Origin: an uncultured Eubacteriales bacterium
GTDB taxonomy: Bacteria; Bacillota; Clostridia; Peptostreptococcales; Anaerovoracaceae
Reading direction: 5' to 3'
Length of the DNA stretch: 45,881 bases
Assembly: GCA_900315485.1 (NCBI GenBank)
Contig: OMZI01000023.1
Span: forward strand, 1 to 45,881
Positions 24,306-33,798 of this stretch are shown here, in pieces. Numbering within the stretch: position 1 is the first letter of the stretch; each line of letters opens with the position of its first letter. The translations under genes were made by a program, and so were the position numbers. Under the pieces are notes generated by a model. It was given only the letters and a program-made list of their open reading frames with translations. It was not told the origin of the DNA and did no database searches.

Positions 24306-24899
24306 CTAGTGAAGGGATGCCCATATCACAAGGATGAGCCATGCTGCCCCTGCGATCTCACACACCCTGTTCGCCATCCGGTCTGCGTAGAACAGTCCGA
24401 GGCTCACGCCTTTCTTCGCCGGATAGAATAATCTTACCCGCTTTTTGTTTGTCATATCAAGCAGAATATGTGTAATGAATGCGATCGCAAAAGGTTTTGC
24501 ACACTGCGGGAAGATGAGATACAGAAAACCGGTCTCCAGCAGCAGCGCGATAAGTGAATGTGAAAATCCCCTGTGCGCCGCCACATTGGCAAATGCCACT
24601 GTTATAACAAGTCCGGCGACGCCTGCACACCACAGATATGAGCCGCTTTCCGCTATATTCCGCCACATGCCCGCATCAGTAAGTTTGTCTGTTATGAGGG
24701 CCGCAGCGGTTATGACTGCTGCCAGCACTCTCTGCTTTGATGCATCTCTTCTTTCAGCCGGCGAGTCGCAGTCAATGTCGCATATCAAAGAACCGGCAGC
24801 CGCTCCTGCTATAACAGGTAGAGCTGCCGGCACTGTTTCCGGCATTGCCAGTGTCCATGCCGCTGCCATTCCGATTGTAAGGTGTGCCTTACCGAGCAT
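24306..24899 (-). CDS. YdjM-like membrane-bound metal-dependent hydrolase family protein
   Basis: 197 residues with several hydrophobic helices. ICDIDCDSP (about 39-47), the AHRGFSHS motif (about 107-114) and a later HILLDMTN are the conserved His/Asp groups of the YdjM (DUF457) family, named as metal-dependent hydrolases but without a proven reaction. The ATG shares one base with the ridA stop codon (TAATG), showing tight coupling. Confidence 0.8.
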   Translation of the reverse strand: MLGKAHLTIGMAAAWTLAMPETVPAALPVIAGAAAGSLICDIDCDSPAERRDASKQRVLAAVITAAALITDKLTDAGMWRNIAESGSYLWCAGVAGLVITVAFANVAAHRGFSHSLIALLLETGFLYLIFPQCAKPFAIAFITHILLDMTNKKRVRLFYPAKKGVSLGLFYADRMANRVCEIAGAAWLILVIWASLH

Positions 24900-25267
24900 T
24901 ATGCCTCAGCAATTGCCTCGATCTCACACTTCACTCCCTTAGGGAGATCCTTGACTGCAACACAGCTTCTTGCAGGCTTTGATGTGAAGAACTCTGCATA
25001 TACTGCGTTGAATGCAGCAAAGTCAGCCATGTCAGCAAGGAAGCATGTTGTCTTGATGACCTTGTCGAACCCGGAACCTGCTGCCTCCAGAAGAGCTCCT
25101 ACATTCTTGCAGCTCTGTGCAGCCTGCTCTTCGATGCTGGCCGGAACCTCGCCTGTTGCAGGATCTACAGGAATCTGTCCTGATGTATATACGAATCCGT
25201 TGCTGATGTATCCCTGTGAATAAGGTCCGATTGCACCAGGTGCCTTGTCAGTTGCGATTACTTTCAT
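24899..25267 (-). CDS. ridA: RidA-family enamine/imine deaminase
   Basis: A 122-residue cytoplasmic protein of normal length. It speeds hydrolysis of reactive 2-aminoacrylate and 2-aminocrotonate to the keto acid and ammonia. Active-site R100 in PARSCVAV and E115 in CEIEAIA keep the E. coli spacing of 15 residues; the start GPYSQG (14-19) is also typical. ATG follows AAAGGGG at about 10 nt. It has its own promoter (25319-25346) and lies after ilvE, two genes beyond ilvA, whose product creates the enamine that RidA clears. That functional link is known for the families. Confidence 0.93.
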   Translation of the reverse strand: MKVIATDKAPGAIGPYSQGYISNGFVYTSGQIPVDPATGEVPASIEEQAAQSCKNVGALLEAAGSGFDKVIKTTCFLADMADFAAFNAVYAEFFTSKPARSCVAVKDLPKGVKCEIEAIAEA

Positions 25268-25318
25268 TACTCTATTCCCCTTTCGTGAAGTCGTGAACAG
25301 TGTTGACTATGCAAGTCC

Positions 25319-25346
25319 ATTATACATTAATATCAATTCTTGTCTA
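25319..25346 (-). promoter_or_regulatory. Promoter for ridA
   Basis: Minus-strand TAGACA (25341-25346), 16 bp, perfect TATAAT (25319-25324), about 50 nt before the ridA start. It lies inside or just after the small frame at 25333-25428. Confidence 0.55.
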
Positions 25347-25428
25347 CGGTAATAACAACGTCTCCATTGGTTTCGCCCTTTGCTTCGATCTCAAGTGCGG
25401 ATGCACCTGCGTACGGCTGTTTACGCAT
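25333..25428 (-). CDS. Small ORF after ilvE (uncertain)
   Basis: ATG at 25428 lies 2 nt after the ilvE stop and opens a 31-codon frame, ending at TGA. The peptide is mixed and hydrophilic (ALEIEAKGET, DVVITVDKN) with codon choices like those of the neighbours. There is no clear ribosome-binding site, so translation would have to be coupled to ilvE. No known family. It could equally be a chance frame or the worn end of a lost gene. Confidence 0.3.
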   Translation of the reverse strand: MRKQPYAGASALEIEAKGETNGDVVITVDKN

Positions 25429-25430
25429 TT

Positions 25431-26510
25431 TTAGAGTGTTACCACCCAGTCGCCCATAGGATCTTCGATCTCGCCGGTCTGCATTCCATAGAGAGTATCG
25501 TAGAGCTTCTGGCTCAGCTCGCCTACCTTCTCACCGTTGATCGGATATTCAGCATCCTTGTAGCTGAGAAGTCCGATAGGCGAAACAACGCAGGCTGTTC
25601 CTGTTGCCCATGCTTCTGTCAGTGTGCCGTTCTTGATGGCCTCGATGACTTCCTCGATCTCAAGACGCTTCTCTTCTGTCCTGACTCCCCACTTCTTCAG
25701 GAGCTGGAGTGCGCTGTCTCTTGTAACGCCCGGCAGGATGGAACCTGTCAGCGATGATGTGTATACGGTGTCGCCGATCTTGAAGAATGCGTTGGAAGTT
25801 CCTACTTCCTCTACATACTTGTGCTCCTTGGCGTCGAGCCAGAGAACTTCCTCGCAGCCGTGCTTCTTTGCCTCTGCGCCTGCGATCATTCCGCAGGAGT
25901 AGTTGCCGCCGCACTTTGCGAATCCTGTGCCGCCTACTGCAGCTCTGATGAACTCTTCCTCTACCCAGATGCGGCTGCCGTGGAGCTCCTTGTCGTTGCC
26001 CTCATAGTAAGCAGCTACAGGCGTCATGATGATGCAGAAGAGGTATTTCGAAGCCGGATGAACTGCCATGCTTGGCTCCGGTGAGATGATGAACGGACGG
26101 ATATACAGTGATGTTCCCGGTTCTTCAGGTACCCAGTCGATGTCTGCCTTTACAGTTGCCTTGACTGCAGCGATGAAGAGATCAACATCGATCTCAGGGA
26201 TGCAGAGTCTTCTGTTGGAGTTCTGCATGCGCTTTGCATTCATGTCAGGTCTGAACAGGTTGACGCCGCCCTGAGGGTTCTTGTAAGCCTTCATGCCCTC
26301 GAATGTCATCTGGGCGTAGTGCAGTGTGGTTGATGCCGGATCCAGCTGAAGCGGTGCATACGGAACGATGCGTCCGTCGTGCCAGCCCTGTCCTTCATCA
26401 TAATCCATGAGGAACATGTGGTCAGTGTAGACCTTTCCGAATCCGAGCGCCTTCTGATCAGGCTTTTCCTTAGGTGTAGTTGTTCTTGTTACCGGGAATG
26501 TATAGTTCAT
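25431..26510 (-). CDS. ilvE: Branched-chain amino acid aminotransferase
   Basis: 359 residues, matching the longer class IV (BCAT II-like) enzymes. It transfers amino groups between glutamate and the keto acids of Ile, Leu and Val, the last step of all three pathways. The PLP lysine is K199 in GFAKCGGNY; EEVGTSNAFF and the LTEAWATGTA segment bind PLP phosphate and substrate. ATG at 26510 follows AAGGAGG. The gap to the ilvA stop is 25 bp, so it is part of the same operon. Confidence 0.95.
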   Translation of the reverse strand: MNYTFPVTRTTTPKEKPDQKALGFGKVYTDHMFLMDYDEGQGWHDGRIVPYAPLQLDPASTTLHYAQMTFEGMKAYKNPQGGVNLFRPDMNAKRMQNSNRRLCIPEIDVDLFIAAVKATVKADIDWVPEEPGTSLYIRPFIISPEPSMAVHPASKYLFCIIMTPVAAYYEGNDKELHGSRIWVEEEFIRAAVGGTGFAKCGGNYSCGMIAGAEAKKHGCEEVLWLDAKEHKYVEEVGTSNAFFKIGDTVYTSSLTGSILPGVTRDSALQLLKKWGVRTEEKRLEIEEVIEAIKNGTLTEAWATGTACVVSPIGLLSYKDAEYPINGEKVGELSQKLYDTLYGMQTGEIEDPMGDWVVTL

Positions 26511-26535
26511 CTTTCTTTCCTCCTTGAATGAAATG

Positions 26536-27741
26536 TTACTGTACCAGGTTGAATCCTTCTGCCGTCAGTGTGTTTCTGACCTGCTCGAGCTGCTCGAAGT
26601 CTCTCGTCTCTATCTCGAGTGTCAGTACGCAGCTTGTTACCGCCGTGTTAGGATCGGAATGTCCGTAGTGGACTCCGGTTACGTTGGCTCCGCATGAAGC
26701 GATGATGGTAGCTACGTCCACAAGCTGACCCGGCTTATCTTCAAGCGCGATCATGAGTGTCGCGTTTCTTCCGCTTGTCACAAGTCCTCTTGTTATTACG
26801 CGGGAGAGGATGTTCACGTCTATGTTTCCGCCGGATACCAGACATACCACGTTCTTGCCCTCTACAGGGATCTTGTCTGCCATTACCGCTGCAAGTGATA
26901 CAGCTCCGGCGCCTTCAGCGATCAGCTTCTGCTTCTCTATGAGTGCGAGAATGGCAACTGCTATCTCATCCTCTGTTACTGTAACTACGCCGTCAACGTA
27001 GTCTTTGATGAGCTCGAATGTAAGGTCTCCCGGGTGCTTGACAGCGATGCCGTCTGCAAAGGTATTGACTGTGTTCAGTGTCACCTGCTCATCGTACTTG
27101 AGGCTGTCCGCCATGCTGGCAGCTTCCTTGGCCTGTACTCCGTATATTTTGATACCAGGCTTGAGACTCTTGGCCGCATAAGCGACTCCGGAGATGAGCC
27201 CGCCTCCGCCTACAGGTACAACGATGACATCAACATCCTTGAGCTGGTCAAGGATCTCAAGGCCGATGGTTCCCTGGCCTGCGATGACATCAGGATCATC
27301 GAACGGATGGATGAATGTAGCGTGCTCTTCCTCCTGCAGCCTGCATGCATACTGATATGCATCATCATAAGCGCCCTTGACGAGAGCTACTTCTGCTCCG
27401 TATGACTTTGTGGCCTGAACCTTGCTGATAGGTGCGCCGTCAGGCATGCAGATAGTGGCCTTGATGCCCATTCTCCTGGCTGCGAGTGCTACGCCCTGTG
27501 CATGGTTGCCTGCGCTGCACGCAACGATGCCGGCAGCCTTCTCTTCATCTGTGAGTTTGCTTATCTTGAAGTAAGCGCCTCTCAGCTTGAAGCTTCCTGT
27601 TACCTGCAGGTTCTCTGTCTTGAAGTAGACCTGGTTCTTTCCGCTGAAATGCGGTGAGTAGATAAGGTCTGTTTTGCGGGCAACATCCTTCAGTACGAAT
27701 GCTGCCTGATATATTCTGTCGAGTGATAGCCTGTTACTCAT
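26536..27741 (-). CDS. ilvA: Threonine ammonia-lyase with ACT domain
   Basis: 401 residues. It deaminates threonine to 2-oxobutanoate, the first step to isoleucine. The PLP lysine is K52 in TGSFKLRGA; the phosphate loop is VGGGGLISG. A single C-terminal ACT domain (about 325-401) replaces the two-part regulatory region of the long E. coli IlvA. This short form can serve biosynthesis or catabolism; its place in the ilv-leu operon favours biosynthesis with Ile feedback. The upstream DUF815 gene stops 13 bp before its start. Confidence 0.93.
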   Translation of the reverse strand: MSNRLSLDRIYQAAFVLKDVARKTDLIYSPHFSGKNQVYFKTENLQVTGSFKLRGAYFKISKLTDEEKAAGIVACSAGNHAQGVALAARRMGIKATICMPDGAPISKVQATKSYGAEVALVKGAYDDAYQYACRLQEEEHATFIHPFDDPDVIAGQGTIGLEILDQLKDVDVIVVPVGGGGLISGVAYAAKSLKPGIKIYGVQAKEAASMADSLKYDEQVTLNTVNTFADGIAVKHPGDLTFELIKDYVDGVVTVTEDEIAVAILALIEKQKLIAEGAGAVSLAAVMADKIPVEGKNVVCLVSGGNIDVNILSRVITRGLVTSGRNATLMIALEDKPGQLVDVATIIASCGANVTGVHYGHSDPNTAVTSCVLTLEIETRDFEQLEQVRNTLTAEGFNLVQ

Positions 27742-27754
27742 CTCTTTTCCCTTC

Positions 27755-29161
27755 TTACTTCTCCTTGAGCCTTGCCGCCTCGCCTCTCAGCCATGTTATG
27801 AGCTGGCTCGCTGTACGTCCGCTCATGCCGCCGTGGCGGAGTTCCCATTTTCTTGCTATATCTGAAAGCTCCTTCTCGCCGATATCTATTCCGTTACGCC
27901 TTGTGAGCTCTCTTACTATGTTCAGATATTCGCCTGCGTTAGGCTTGGAGTAGAATATCGTTACACCGAACCTGCTCGCGAGCGAGAGCTTTTCCTCCAT
28001 CGTATCCGAACGGTGGATATCTTCGTTGTATTCCATGTCCTGTCTGTCGCCCCAGGTCTCCCTGATCAGGTGTCTGCGGTTGGATGTCGCATATATCAGG
28101 ACCCTGTCGGATCTCGACTCGAGAGCACCCTCCAGCATAGCCTTGAGCTCCTTGTAGTCGCTCTCGTTTTCCTCGAATGACAGATCATCCAGGAATATTA
28201 TGAATCTGTAGTTTCTCTTCTTGATCTCAGACAGCACCTGTGACAGCTTGCTTCTGTCAGCCTTGGATATATCCACGATCCTCAGTCCGCGGGCAAAATA
28301 GTCGTGCATCAGTGCGTGTACGCTCGTGGACTTTCCTGTGCCGCTGTCGCCGTACAGAAGGACGTTGTTGGCGTGCACACCGCTGACGAATGCTTCCGTG
28401 TTCTCCTTCAGAGTCTTCTTCTGCTCCTCGTATCCGACGAGATCATCGAAGGTGACATCCTCTGTGTCCGTAACCGGCACGATCCTCATCGCATCCTCGC
28501 CCTCTGCTATGCGGAAGGCCTTGTACAGACCGTAGATGCCGACTCCGTACTGGGCATAATACTGAGAGATGATCTCACCGAACGCCCTGACATCACTTGC
28601 GTTGGCAAGCTTGCTGCTGAGTATGCGGATCTGCTTTCCCGTGCCGTTTTCTGTTTCCTGAGCGAAAGGCATGTGGTATTTTGCCATCATGGCAAGCAGG
28701 TCAGTGCCTGTCGCTTTGCCGAGTGCATCAAGGTCCAGGTGCATCAGCTCCCTGAATATCTCAAAGTCTCTCTCAGCGAGCTTCATCATCGTCGATGTCC
28801 TGCCGGCAGGTCTTCGCTCACAGGTAAGAGTGAATGCGTTCTCATGCATCATCATCATGTAGGCGATCCACTGCTGCCATATATTTCCGTACAGTGCAAA
28901 CTCGGTAGCGAAGGACACGAGCCTTCTCGTGAGCTTCATCACCTTATCTGCAGCAGCAGGATCAGCCTGCCCCTGCGCAGCCGCACTCTTCGTCTTGCTT
29001 CCGCGTTCGGCGACAGCGCGGACTTTGCCGTATGCGTCCACCATGACCTGCTTCTGTGCCGGTGCTTCCGGTGCAGCATAACGGATCACGGCAAGAGTGT
29101 CATGCCAGTCCGTATTTATCTGTCCCTCATCACTGTAGAATAGAAATCTGAAATCAGACAT
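27755..29161 (-). CDS. DUF815-type AAA ATPase
   Basis: 468 residues. Residues 235-440 are an AAA+ domain with Walker A GDSGTGKS (271-278) and Walker B FLDDLSFE (323-330). The preceding TFDDLVGYEEQKKTL is the family signature. The first 230 residues are helical and unassigned, including a MMMM run at 102. DUF815 proteins are widespread but their role is not known. ATG follows AAGGAG. It sits between leuB and ilvA with gaps of 33 and 13 bp, inside an otherwise pure biosynthetic operon, so it is transcribed with amino-acid genes. Confidence 0.85.
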   Translation of the reverse strand: MSDFRFLFYSDEGQINTDWHDTLAVIRYAAPEAPAQKQVMVDAYGKVRAVAERGSKTKSAAAQGQADPAAADKVMKLTRRLVSFATEFALYGNIWQQWIAYMMMMHENAFTLTCERRPAGRTSTMMKLAERDFEIFRELMHLDLDALGKATGTDLLAMMAKYHMPFAQETENGTGKQIRILSSKLANASDVRAFGEIISQYYAQYGVGIYGLYKAFRIAEGEDAMRIVPVTDTEDVTFDDLVGYEEQKKTLKENTEAFVSGVHANNVLLYGDSGTGKSTSVHALMHDYFARGLRIVDISKADRSKLSQVLSEIKKRNYRFIIFLDDLSFEENESDYKELKAMLEGALESRSDRVLIYATSNRRHLIRETWGDRQDMEYNEDIHRSDTMEEKLSLASRFGVTIFYSKPNAGEYLNIVRELTRRNGIDIGEKELSDIARKWELRHGGMSGRTASQLITWLRGEAARLKEK

Positions 29162-29194
29162 TTATGCTCCTTAATTATGTCCCGTAAGCCCGGC

Positions 29195-30268
29195 CTATGC
29201 CATGTGCTCCAGGATCTTGTCCTTCATCTGGCTTCCTGTAAGCCATGTCTCATCCTCAGGCGCTTTGATATCCCTTGTCCTCCATCCTTCTTCAAGAACT
29301 TCGGAAACCGCATTCTCGATGTAGTCGGCCTCTTCTGAAAGGTCGAAAGAGTATCTCAGCATCATCGCTGCAGACAGGATAGTCGCTATAGGATTGGCGA
29401 GTCCTGTTCCTGCGATATCCGGAGCAGAGCCGTGTATCGGCTCATACATTCCTCTGGATGTCTCACCCAGCGATGCCGATGCAAGCAGGCCTATGGAGCC
29501 TGTTACCTGCGATGCCTCATCAGAGAGGATGTCTCCGAACATGTTGGATGTGACAATAACATCAAAGAATGAAGGATCTCTGATGATCTGCATCGCTGCA
29601 TTGTCAACGTACATGTCGTCGAGCTTTACATCCGGATACTCAGTCTCGCCGAGTCTGTGAACGGTCTCTCTCCAGAGCCTCGAGGACTCAAGAACGTTGG
29701 CCTTGTCCACGCTTGTGACGTGGCCCCTGCGCTTTCTTGCTGTCTCAAAGGCTCTCCTTGCGACTCTCTCGACCTCAGCGACACTGTACTTCTCGGTATC
29801 ATATGCCTCGTCGCCTGCCTCATTTCTGCCCCTGTCTCCGAAATATATGCCGCCTGTGAGCTCGCGGACTATCATCAGATCGAATCCCCTGGCCGCGATG
29901 TCCGGTCTCAGCACGCACGCATCAGCGAGTGCCGGCTGGATCTTTGCAGGTCTCAGATTTGTATAGAGTCCGAGCGCCTTTCTCAGGCCGAGAAGCGCCT
30001 TCTCAGGTCTCAGATGGTTAGGCTGGCTGTCCCATTTAGGGCCGCCGACCGCTCCGAGCATGACGCTGTCAGCTGCGAGGCATCCGTCCACGGTCTCCTG
30101 CGGAAGCGGGATACCGCACTTGTCGATCGCATTTCCTCCTGCGGCATATTCGGTAAAAACGAACTCATGGCCGAATTTTTCAGCTGTTTTCTCAAGAACT
30201 TCGACCGCATCAGCGATTATTTCAGGTCCGATACCGTCGCCCGGAACAAGTGCTATGTTGTATTTCAT
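29195..30268 (-). CDS. leuB: 3-isopropylmalate dehydrogenase
   Basis: 357 residues. It oxidises and decarboxylates 3-isopropylmalate to 4-methyl-2-oxopentanoate with NAD in leucine synthesis. Start VPGDGIGPEI, the substrate-binding arginines around LRPAKI and VRELTGGIYFG, the catalytic Lys/Asp set (VDKANVL, NMFGDILSD) and HGSAPDIAG for NAD are all present. ATG at 30268 (GAGGG, 8 nt) is preferred over a TTG five codons upstream that lies in the Shine-Dalgarno region. It follows leuD. Confidence 0.96.
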   Translation of the reverse strand: MKYNIALVPGDGIGPEIIADAVEVLEKTAEKFGHEFVFTEYAAGGNAIDKCGIPLPQETVDGCLAADSVMLGAVGGPKWDSQPNHLRPEKALLGLRKALGLYTNLRPAKIQPALADACVLRPDIAARGFDLMIVRELTGGIYFGDRGRNEAGDEAYDTEKYSVAEVERVARRAFETARKRRGHVTSVDKANVLESSRLWRETVHRLGETEYPDVKLDDMYVDNAAMQIIRDPSFFDVIVTSNMFGDILSDEASQVTGSIGLLASASLGETSRGMYEPIHGSAPDIAGTGLANPIATILSAAMMLRYSFDLSEEADYIENAVSEVLEEGWRTRDIKAPEDETWLTGSQMKDKILEHMA

Positions 30269-30321
30269 TTCTTTAGCCCTCAAAAGTCTGTTTGTCGGTA
30301 TAAATATATCCGTAAACTATG

Positions 30322-30813
30322 TTATTTCCCCTGCTTTTCCTTCAGATAAGGCAGAAGTCCGCCGCTTTCAACGATCTTCTGAATGAAAGGCGGGAAAGGT
30401 TTTGCCTCAAATACCTGTCCGGTTGTCTCATCTGTGATCTTCCCGGTCTCAGTATCCACGGTCACGATGTCTCCTGCCTTGATGGCCTCGCTTGCCTCAG
30501 GGCACTCGAGGATCGGGAATCCGATGTTGATCGAGTTCCTGTAGAAGATACGGGCAAAACTCGCGGCGATAACACATGTGATGCCGCTTGCCTGTATCGC
30601 GACAGGCGCGTGCTCTCTTGATGAGCCGCATCCGAAGTTCCAGCCACCCACCATGATGTCGCCTGCCTGCACAGCGCCTGCGAAGGAGCTGTCGATGTCC
30701 TCCATGCAGTGCTTTGCAAGTTCGGACGGCTCAGGTGCGTTGAGATATCTTGCAGGGATGATTACGTCAGTGTCGACGTGATCTCCGAATTTCCATACTT
30801 TTCCTCTGATCAT
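30322..30813 (-). CDS. leuD: 3-isopropylmalate dehydratase small subunit
   Basis: 163 residues. It forms with LeuC the isomerase that converts 2- to 3-isopropylmalate. Family features: KFGDHVDTDVIIPARYL near the start and GCGSSREHAP in the swivelling domain. ATG at 30813 has a perfect AGGAGGT at 7 nt; the GTG three codons earlier overlaps that site. Only 12 bp separate it from the leuC stop. Confidence 0.95.
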   Translation of the reverse strand: MIRGKVWKFGDHVDTDVIIPARYLNAPEPSELAKHCMEDIDSSFAGAVQAGDIMVGGWNFGCGSSREHAPVAIQASGITCVIAASFARIFYRNSINIGFPILECPEASEAIKAGDIVTVDTETGKITDETTGQVFEAKPFPPFIQKIVESGGLLPYLKEKQGK

Positions 30814-30825
30814 GTCCCTCACCTC

Positions 30826-32121
30826 CTAATCCTGCGCAAGATGGCATACTTCTTCTTCAATGTCTGCTGCGTCAGGAACAGCCACACATCCTGCAACTGC
30901 CGAAGCTGCAGCTACAGCAGGGCTTGCAAGGATGACTTCACTCTCAGTGTGTCCCATACGGCCTACGAAGTTCCTGTTGGTAGTTGCGACTGCTCTTTCT
31001 CCTGCAGCCATGACTCCCATGTGTCCTCCCAGGCACGGTCCGCATGTCGGTGCGGATACGGCACATCCTGCCTCTACGAAGGTCTTTACGATGCCCTCTT
31101 CGACGCACTTAAGGTAGATCTCCTGAGTAGCAGGAATGACTATGCATCTTACACCGTCAGCTACCTTCTTGCCCTTGAGTATCTCGGCAGCTGATCTCAT
31201 GTCGCTCATCCTGCCGTTGGTGCATGATCCGATAACGACCTGGTCGATATGGAGGCCTGCAACCTCTTCAGCCGTCTTAGTGTTGGACGGAAGATGCGGC
31301 ATGGATACTGTCGGCCTGAGCTCTGAAAGGTCGATGGTCACGACTCTCTCATATTCAGCATCTTCATCAGCTTCAAATACTGCAGGTTCTCTTTCAAATC
31401 TGCCCTTCACATATTCCATGGTCTTATCATCGACAGGGAAAATGCCGTTCTTTCCGCCTGCTTCGATCGCCATGTTGGAAATGGTGAACCTGTCATCCAT
31501 GCTGAGTTCAGAAACGCCTTCGCCTGCGAACTCGAGAGACTTGTACAGAGCTCCGTCAACACCGATCTCGCCTATCAGATGCAGGATCACGTCCTTGCCT
31601 GATACGAACGGCTGCAGCCTGCCTTTCAGTTCTACCTTGATTGCAGGCGGCACCTTGAACCAGTTGAGTCCGGATGCCATTCCTGCCGCCATGTCAGTTG
31701 AGCCGACACCTGTTGAGAACGCACCGAGCGCTCCGTAGGTGCAGGTATGTGAGTCAGCTCCGATGATGCAGTCTCCCGGGCCTACAATGCCCTGCTCAGG
31801 CAGGAGCGCGTGCTCGATGCCTACTGTTCCTACATCATAGAAATGGCTTATTTTGTGCTTTCCTGCAAAATCCCTTGATATCTTGCACAGCTCTGCTGAC
31901 TTTATGTCCTTGCAAGGTGTGTAGTGGTCAAGAGCTATTACGATTTTGTCCTTATCAAATACTTCCGTAAAACCGGCCTTCTCAAATACTCCGATTGCGA
32001 CCGGTGTAGTGACATCGTTGCCCAGAACGATGTCGAGCCTGGCTTCGATCAGATCCCCTGCATGCACTTCAGGCAGTCCTGCATGTGCGGCAAGGATCTT
32101 CTGTGTCATTGTCATGCCCAT
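30826..32121 (-). CDS. leuC: 3-isopropylmalate dehydratase large subunit
   Basis: 431 residues, the shorter (archaeal/clostridial HacA-like) type of LeuC rather than the 470-residue E. coli form. The [4Fe-4S] cluster cysteines are in [10 protein letters not shown] (Cys), [10 protein letters not shown] and [10 protein letters not shown]. It works with LeuD. The first ATG (32121) follows GAGGGGG at about 9 nt; ATGs two and four codons later are also possible. Confidence 0.95.
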   Translation of the reverse strand: MGMTMTQKILAAHAGLPEVHAGDLIEARLDIVLGNDVTTPVAIGVFEKAGFTEVFDKDKIVIALDHYTPCKDIKSAELCKISRDFAGKHKISHFYDVGTVGIEHALLPEQGIVGPGDCIIGADSHTCTYGALGAFSTGVGSTDMAAGMASGLNWFKVPPAIKVELKGRLQPFVSGKDVILHLIGEIGVDGALYKSLEFAGEGVSELSMDDRFTISNMAIEAGGKNGIFPVDDKTMEYVKGRFEREPAVFEADEDAEYERVVTIDLSELRPTVSMPHLPSNTKTAEEVAGLHIDQVVIGSCTNGRMSDMRSAAEILKGKKVADGVRCIVIPATQEIYLKCVEEGIVKTFVEAGCAVSAPTCGPCLGGHMGVMAAGERAVATTNRNFVGRMGHTESEVILASPAVAAASAVAGCVAVPDAADIEEEVCHLAQD

Positions 32122-32160
32122 GATTCTTTTCCCCCTCTCAGGTATCTCCTGCGGCCTGTA

Positions 32161-33717
32161 TTACGCCTCCGCAGCCTTGCTCTGCACCTCGAGTTTGGCA
32201 TCAAAGGCAGCAAGCCTGTTGAGAGCCTTGAGGTAAGCATTTACGCTGGCTTCAATGATATCCGTCGACAGACCTTTTCCGGTAAAGGTGCGGCCGTGCG
32301 CGTTTACCTTGACCGTTACGTCTCCGAGCGTGTCCTTGCCCTCTGAGATCGAATGGATGTTGAAGATGTCAAAGGTATGCTCGGACGGCTTCATTATCAT
32401 GTCGATCGCATTGTATGCCGCATCTATAGGACCGTCTCCCAGAGCTACATCCTGGTACTTCTCACCATCCTTTATAAGACTTACAGTGCATGTAGCAGTC
32501 GTGAAGTTGCTTGTGGATACCTGGAACCAGTCGAGCTTATAGCCGTCTTCAGTATCGGTATATATATCACCTGTGTTGTGGGTAGCTATGGCTTCAAGGT
32601 CTGCGTCAGTGATGTTTTTCTTCTTGTCGCAGACGATCTTGAATTCTTCGAAGCAGCTGTTCAGCTCTTCCCTGGTCAGGGTGTATCCGAGCTCTTCAAG
32701 ACGCTTTGCGACCGCGTGACGTCCTGAATGCTTGCCGAGAACTATGTTGTTGACATTGAGTCCTACCGACTCAGGCGTCATGATCTCGTAAGTCTTCTTG
32801 TTGGCAAGAACTCCGTGCTGGTGTATGCCTGCCTCGTGGGCAAAAGCGTTCTTTCCTACGATCGGTTTGTTGATCGGTGCAGTCTGTCCGATGATGTTGT
32901 AGACAGTCTTGCTCGCACGGTGGATCTGCGTCGCGTCGATCCCGGTGTCAGCTTTGAACTCGTCCTGTCTTGTCCTGAGAGCCATTACGACTTCCTCCAT
33001 GGAAGTGTTGCCTGCTCTCTCACCGAGTCCATTGATAGTACACTCTATCTGTCTTGCACCGCCGCGGACTCCTGCCAGTGAGTTGGCAGTCGCCATTCCG
33101 AGGTCGTTATGACAGTGAACTGAGAATACCGCCTTCTCTGCACCGCGGACGTTCTCCTTCACCTCTCTGATCAGGTATTCCATCTCTTCAGGTGTTGTAT
33201 ATCCGACGGTATCCGGCAGATTGATGGTGGTCGCACCGCTCTCGATAGCAACAGCCGTGATCTTCTTGAGGAACTCGATGTCGCTTCTTGTCGCGTCCTC
33301 AGCTGAGAACTCGATGTTCGGGCAGAACTTTCTTGCATATGCAACCATCTGTTTTGCCTGCTCAAGTACTTCGTCCGGAGTCATCTTGAGCTTGTATTCC
33401 ATGTGTATAGGAGAAGTCGCAATGAAGACATGGATCCTCGGATCCGCAGCTCCCTTGACCGCCTCCCATGCTGCGTCGATGTCCTTGACATTGCAGCGGG
33501 CCAAACTCGCAACGGTACAGTCCTTGACGTTCTCCGCGATGGTCTTTACAGACTCAAAATCCCCCGGAGATACGATGGCAAATCCCGCCTCGATAATGTC
33601 GACCTTGAGTTTCTCGAGACAGTGCGCAACCTCTATCTTTTCCTGGAGGTTCATGCTGCAGCCCGGTGACTGCTCTCCGTCTCTGAGTGTCGTATCAAAA
33701 ATTTTTACCTGGTCCAT
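32161..33717 (-). CDS. leuA: 2-isopropylmalate synthase
   Basis: 518 residues, full length. It condenses acetyl-CoA with 3-methyl-2-oxobutanoate, committing carbon to leucine. Start FDTTLRDGEQSPG holds metal-binding Asp and the catalytic Arg; SVHCHNDLGMA gives the metal histidines; NGLGERAGN is conserved. The C-terminal part (about 390-500) is the regulatory domain that binds leucine. ATG at 33717. An 81-bp gap after ilvD contains the small palindrome GTGCACTGCAC but no clear promoter. Confidence 0.96.
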   Translation of the reverse strand: MDQVKIFDTTLRDGEQSPGCSMNLQEKIEVAHCLEKLKVDIIEAGFAIVSPGDFESVKTIAENVKDCTVASLARCNVKDIDAAWEAVKGAADPRIHVFIATSPIHMEYKLKMTPDEVLEQAKQMVAYARKFCPNIEFSAEDATRSDIEFLKKITAVAIESGATTINLPDTVGYTTPEEMEYLIREVKENVRGAEKAVFSVHCHNDLGMATANSLAGVRGGARQIECTINGLGERAGNTSMEEVVMALRTRQDEFKADTGIDATQIHRASKTVYNIIGQTAPINKPIVGKNAFAHEAGIHQHGVLANKKTYEIMTPESVGLNVNNIVLGKHSGRHAVAKRLEELGYTLTREELNSCFEEFKIVCDKKKNITDADLEAIATHNTGDIYTDTEDGYKLDWFQVSTSNFTTATCTVSLIKDGEKYQDVALGDGPIDAAYNAIDMIMKPSEHTFDIFNIHSISEGKDTLGDVTVKVNAHGRTFTGKGLSTDIIEASVNAYLKALNRLAAFDAKLEVQSKAAEA

Positions 33718-33798
33718 AATAATCCTCTAGTCTTAATGCAGCGCCCCTGTCTGATCAGTTCTGAACAGGTGCACTGCACTGCTGAATATAAATACGTC

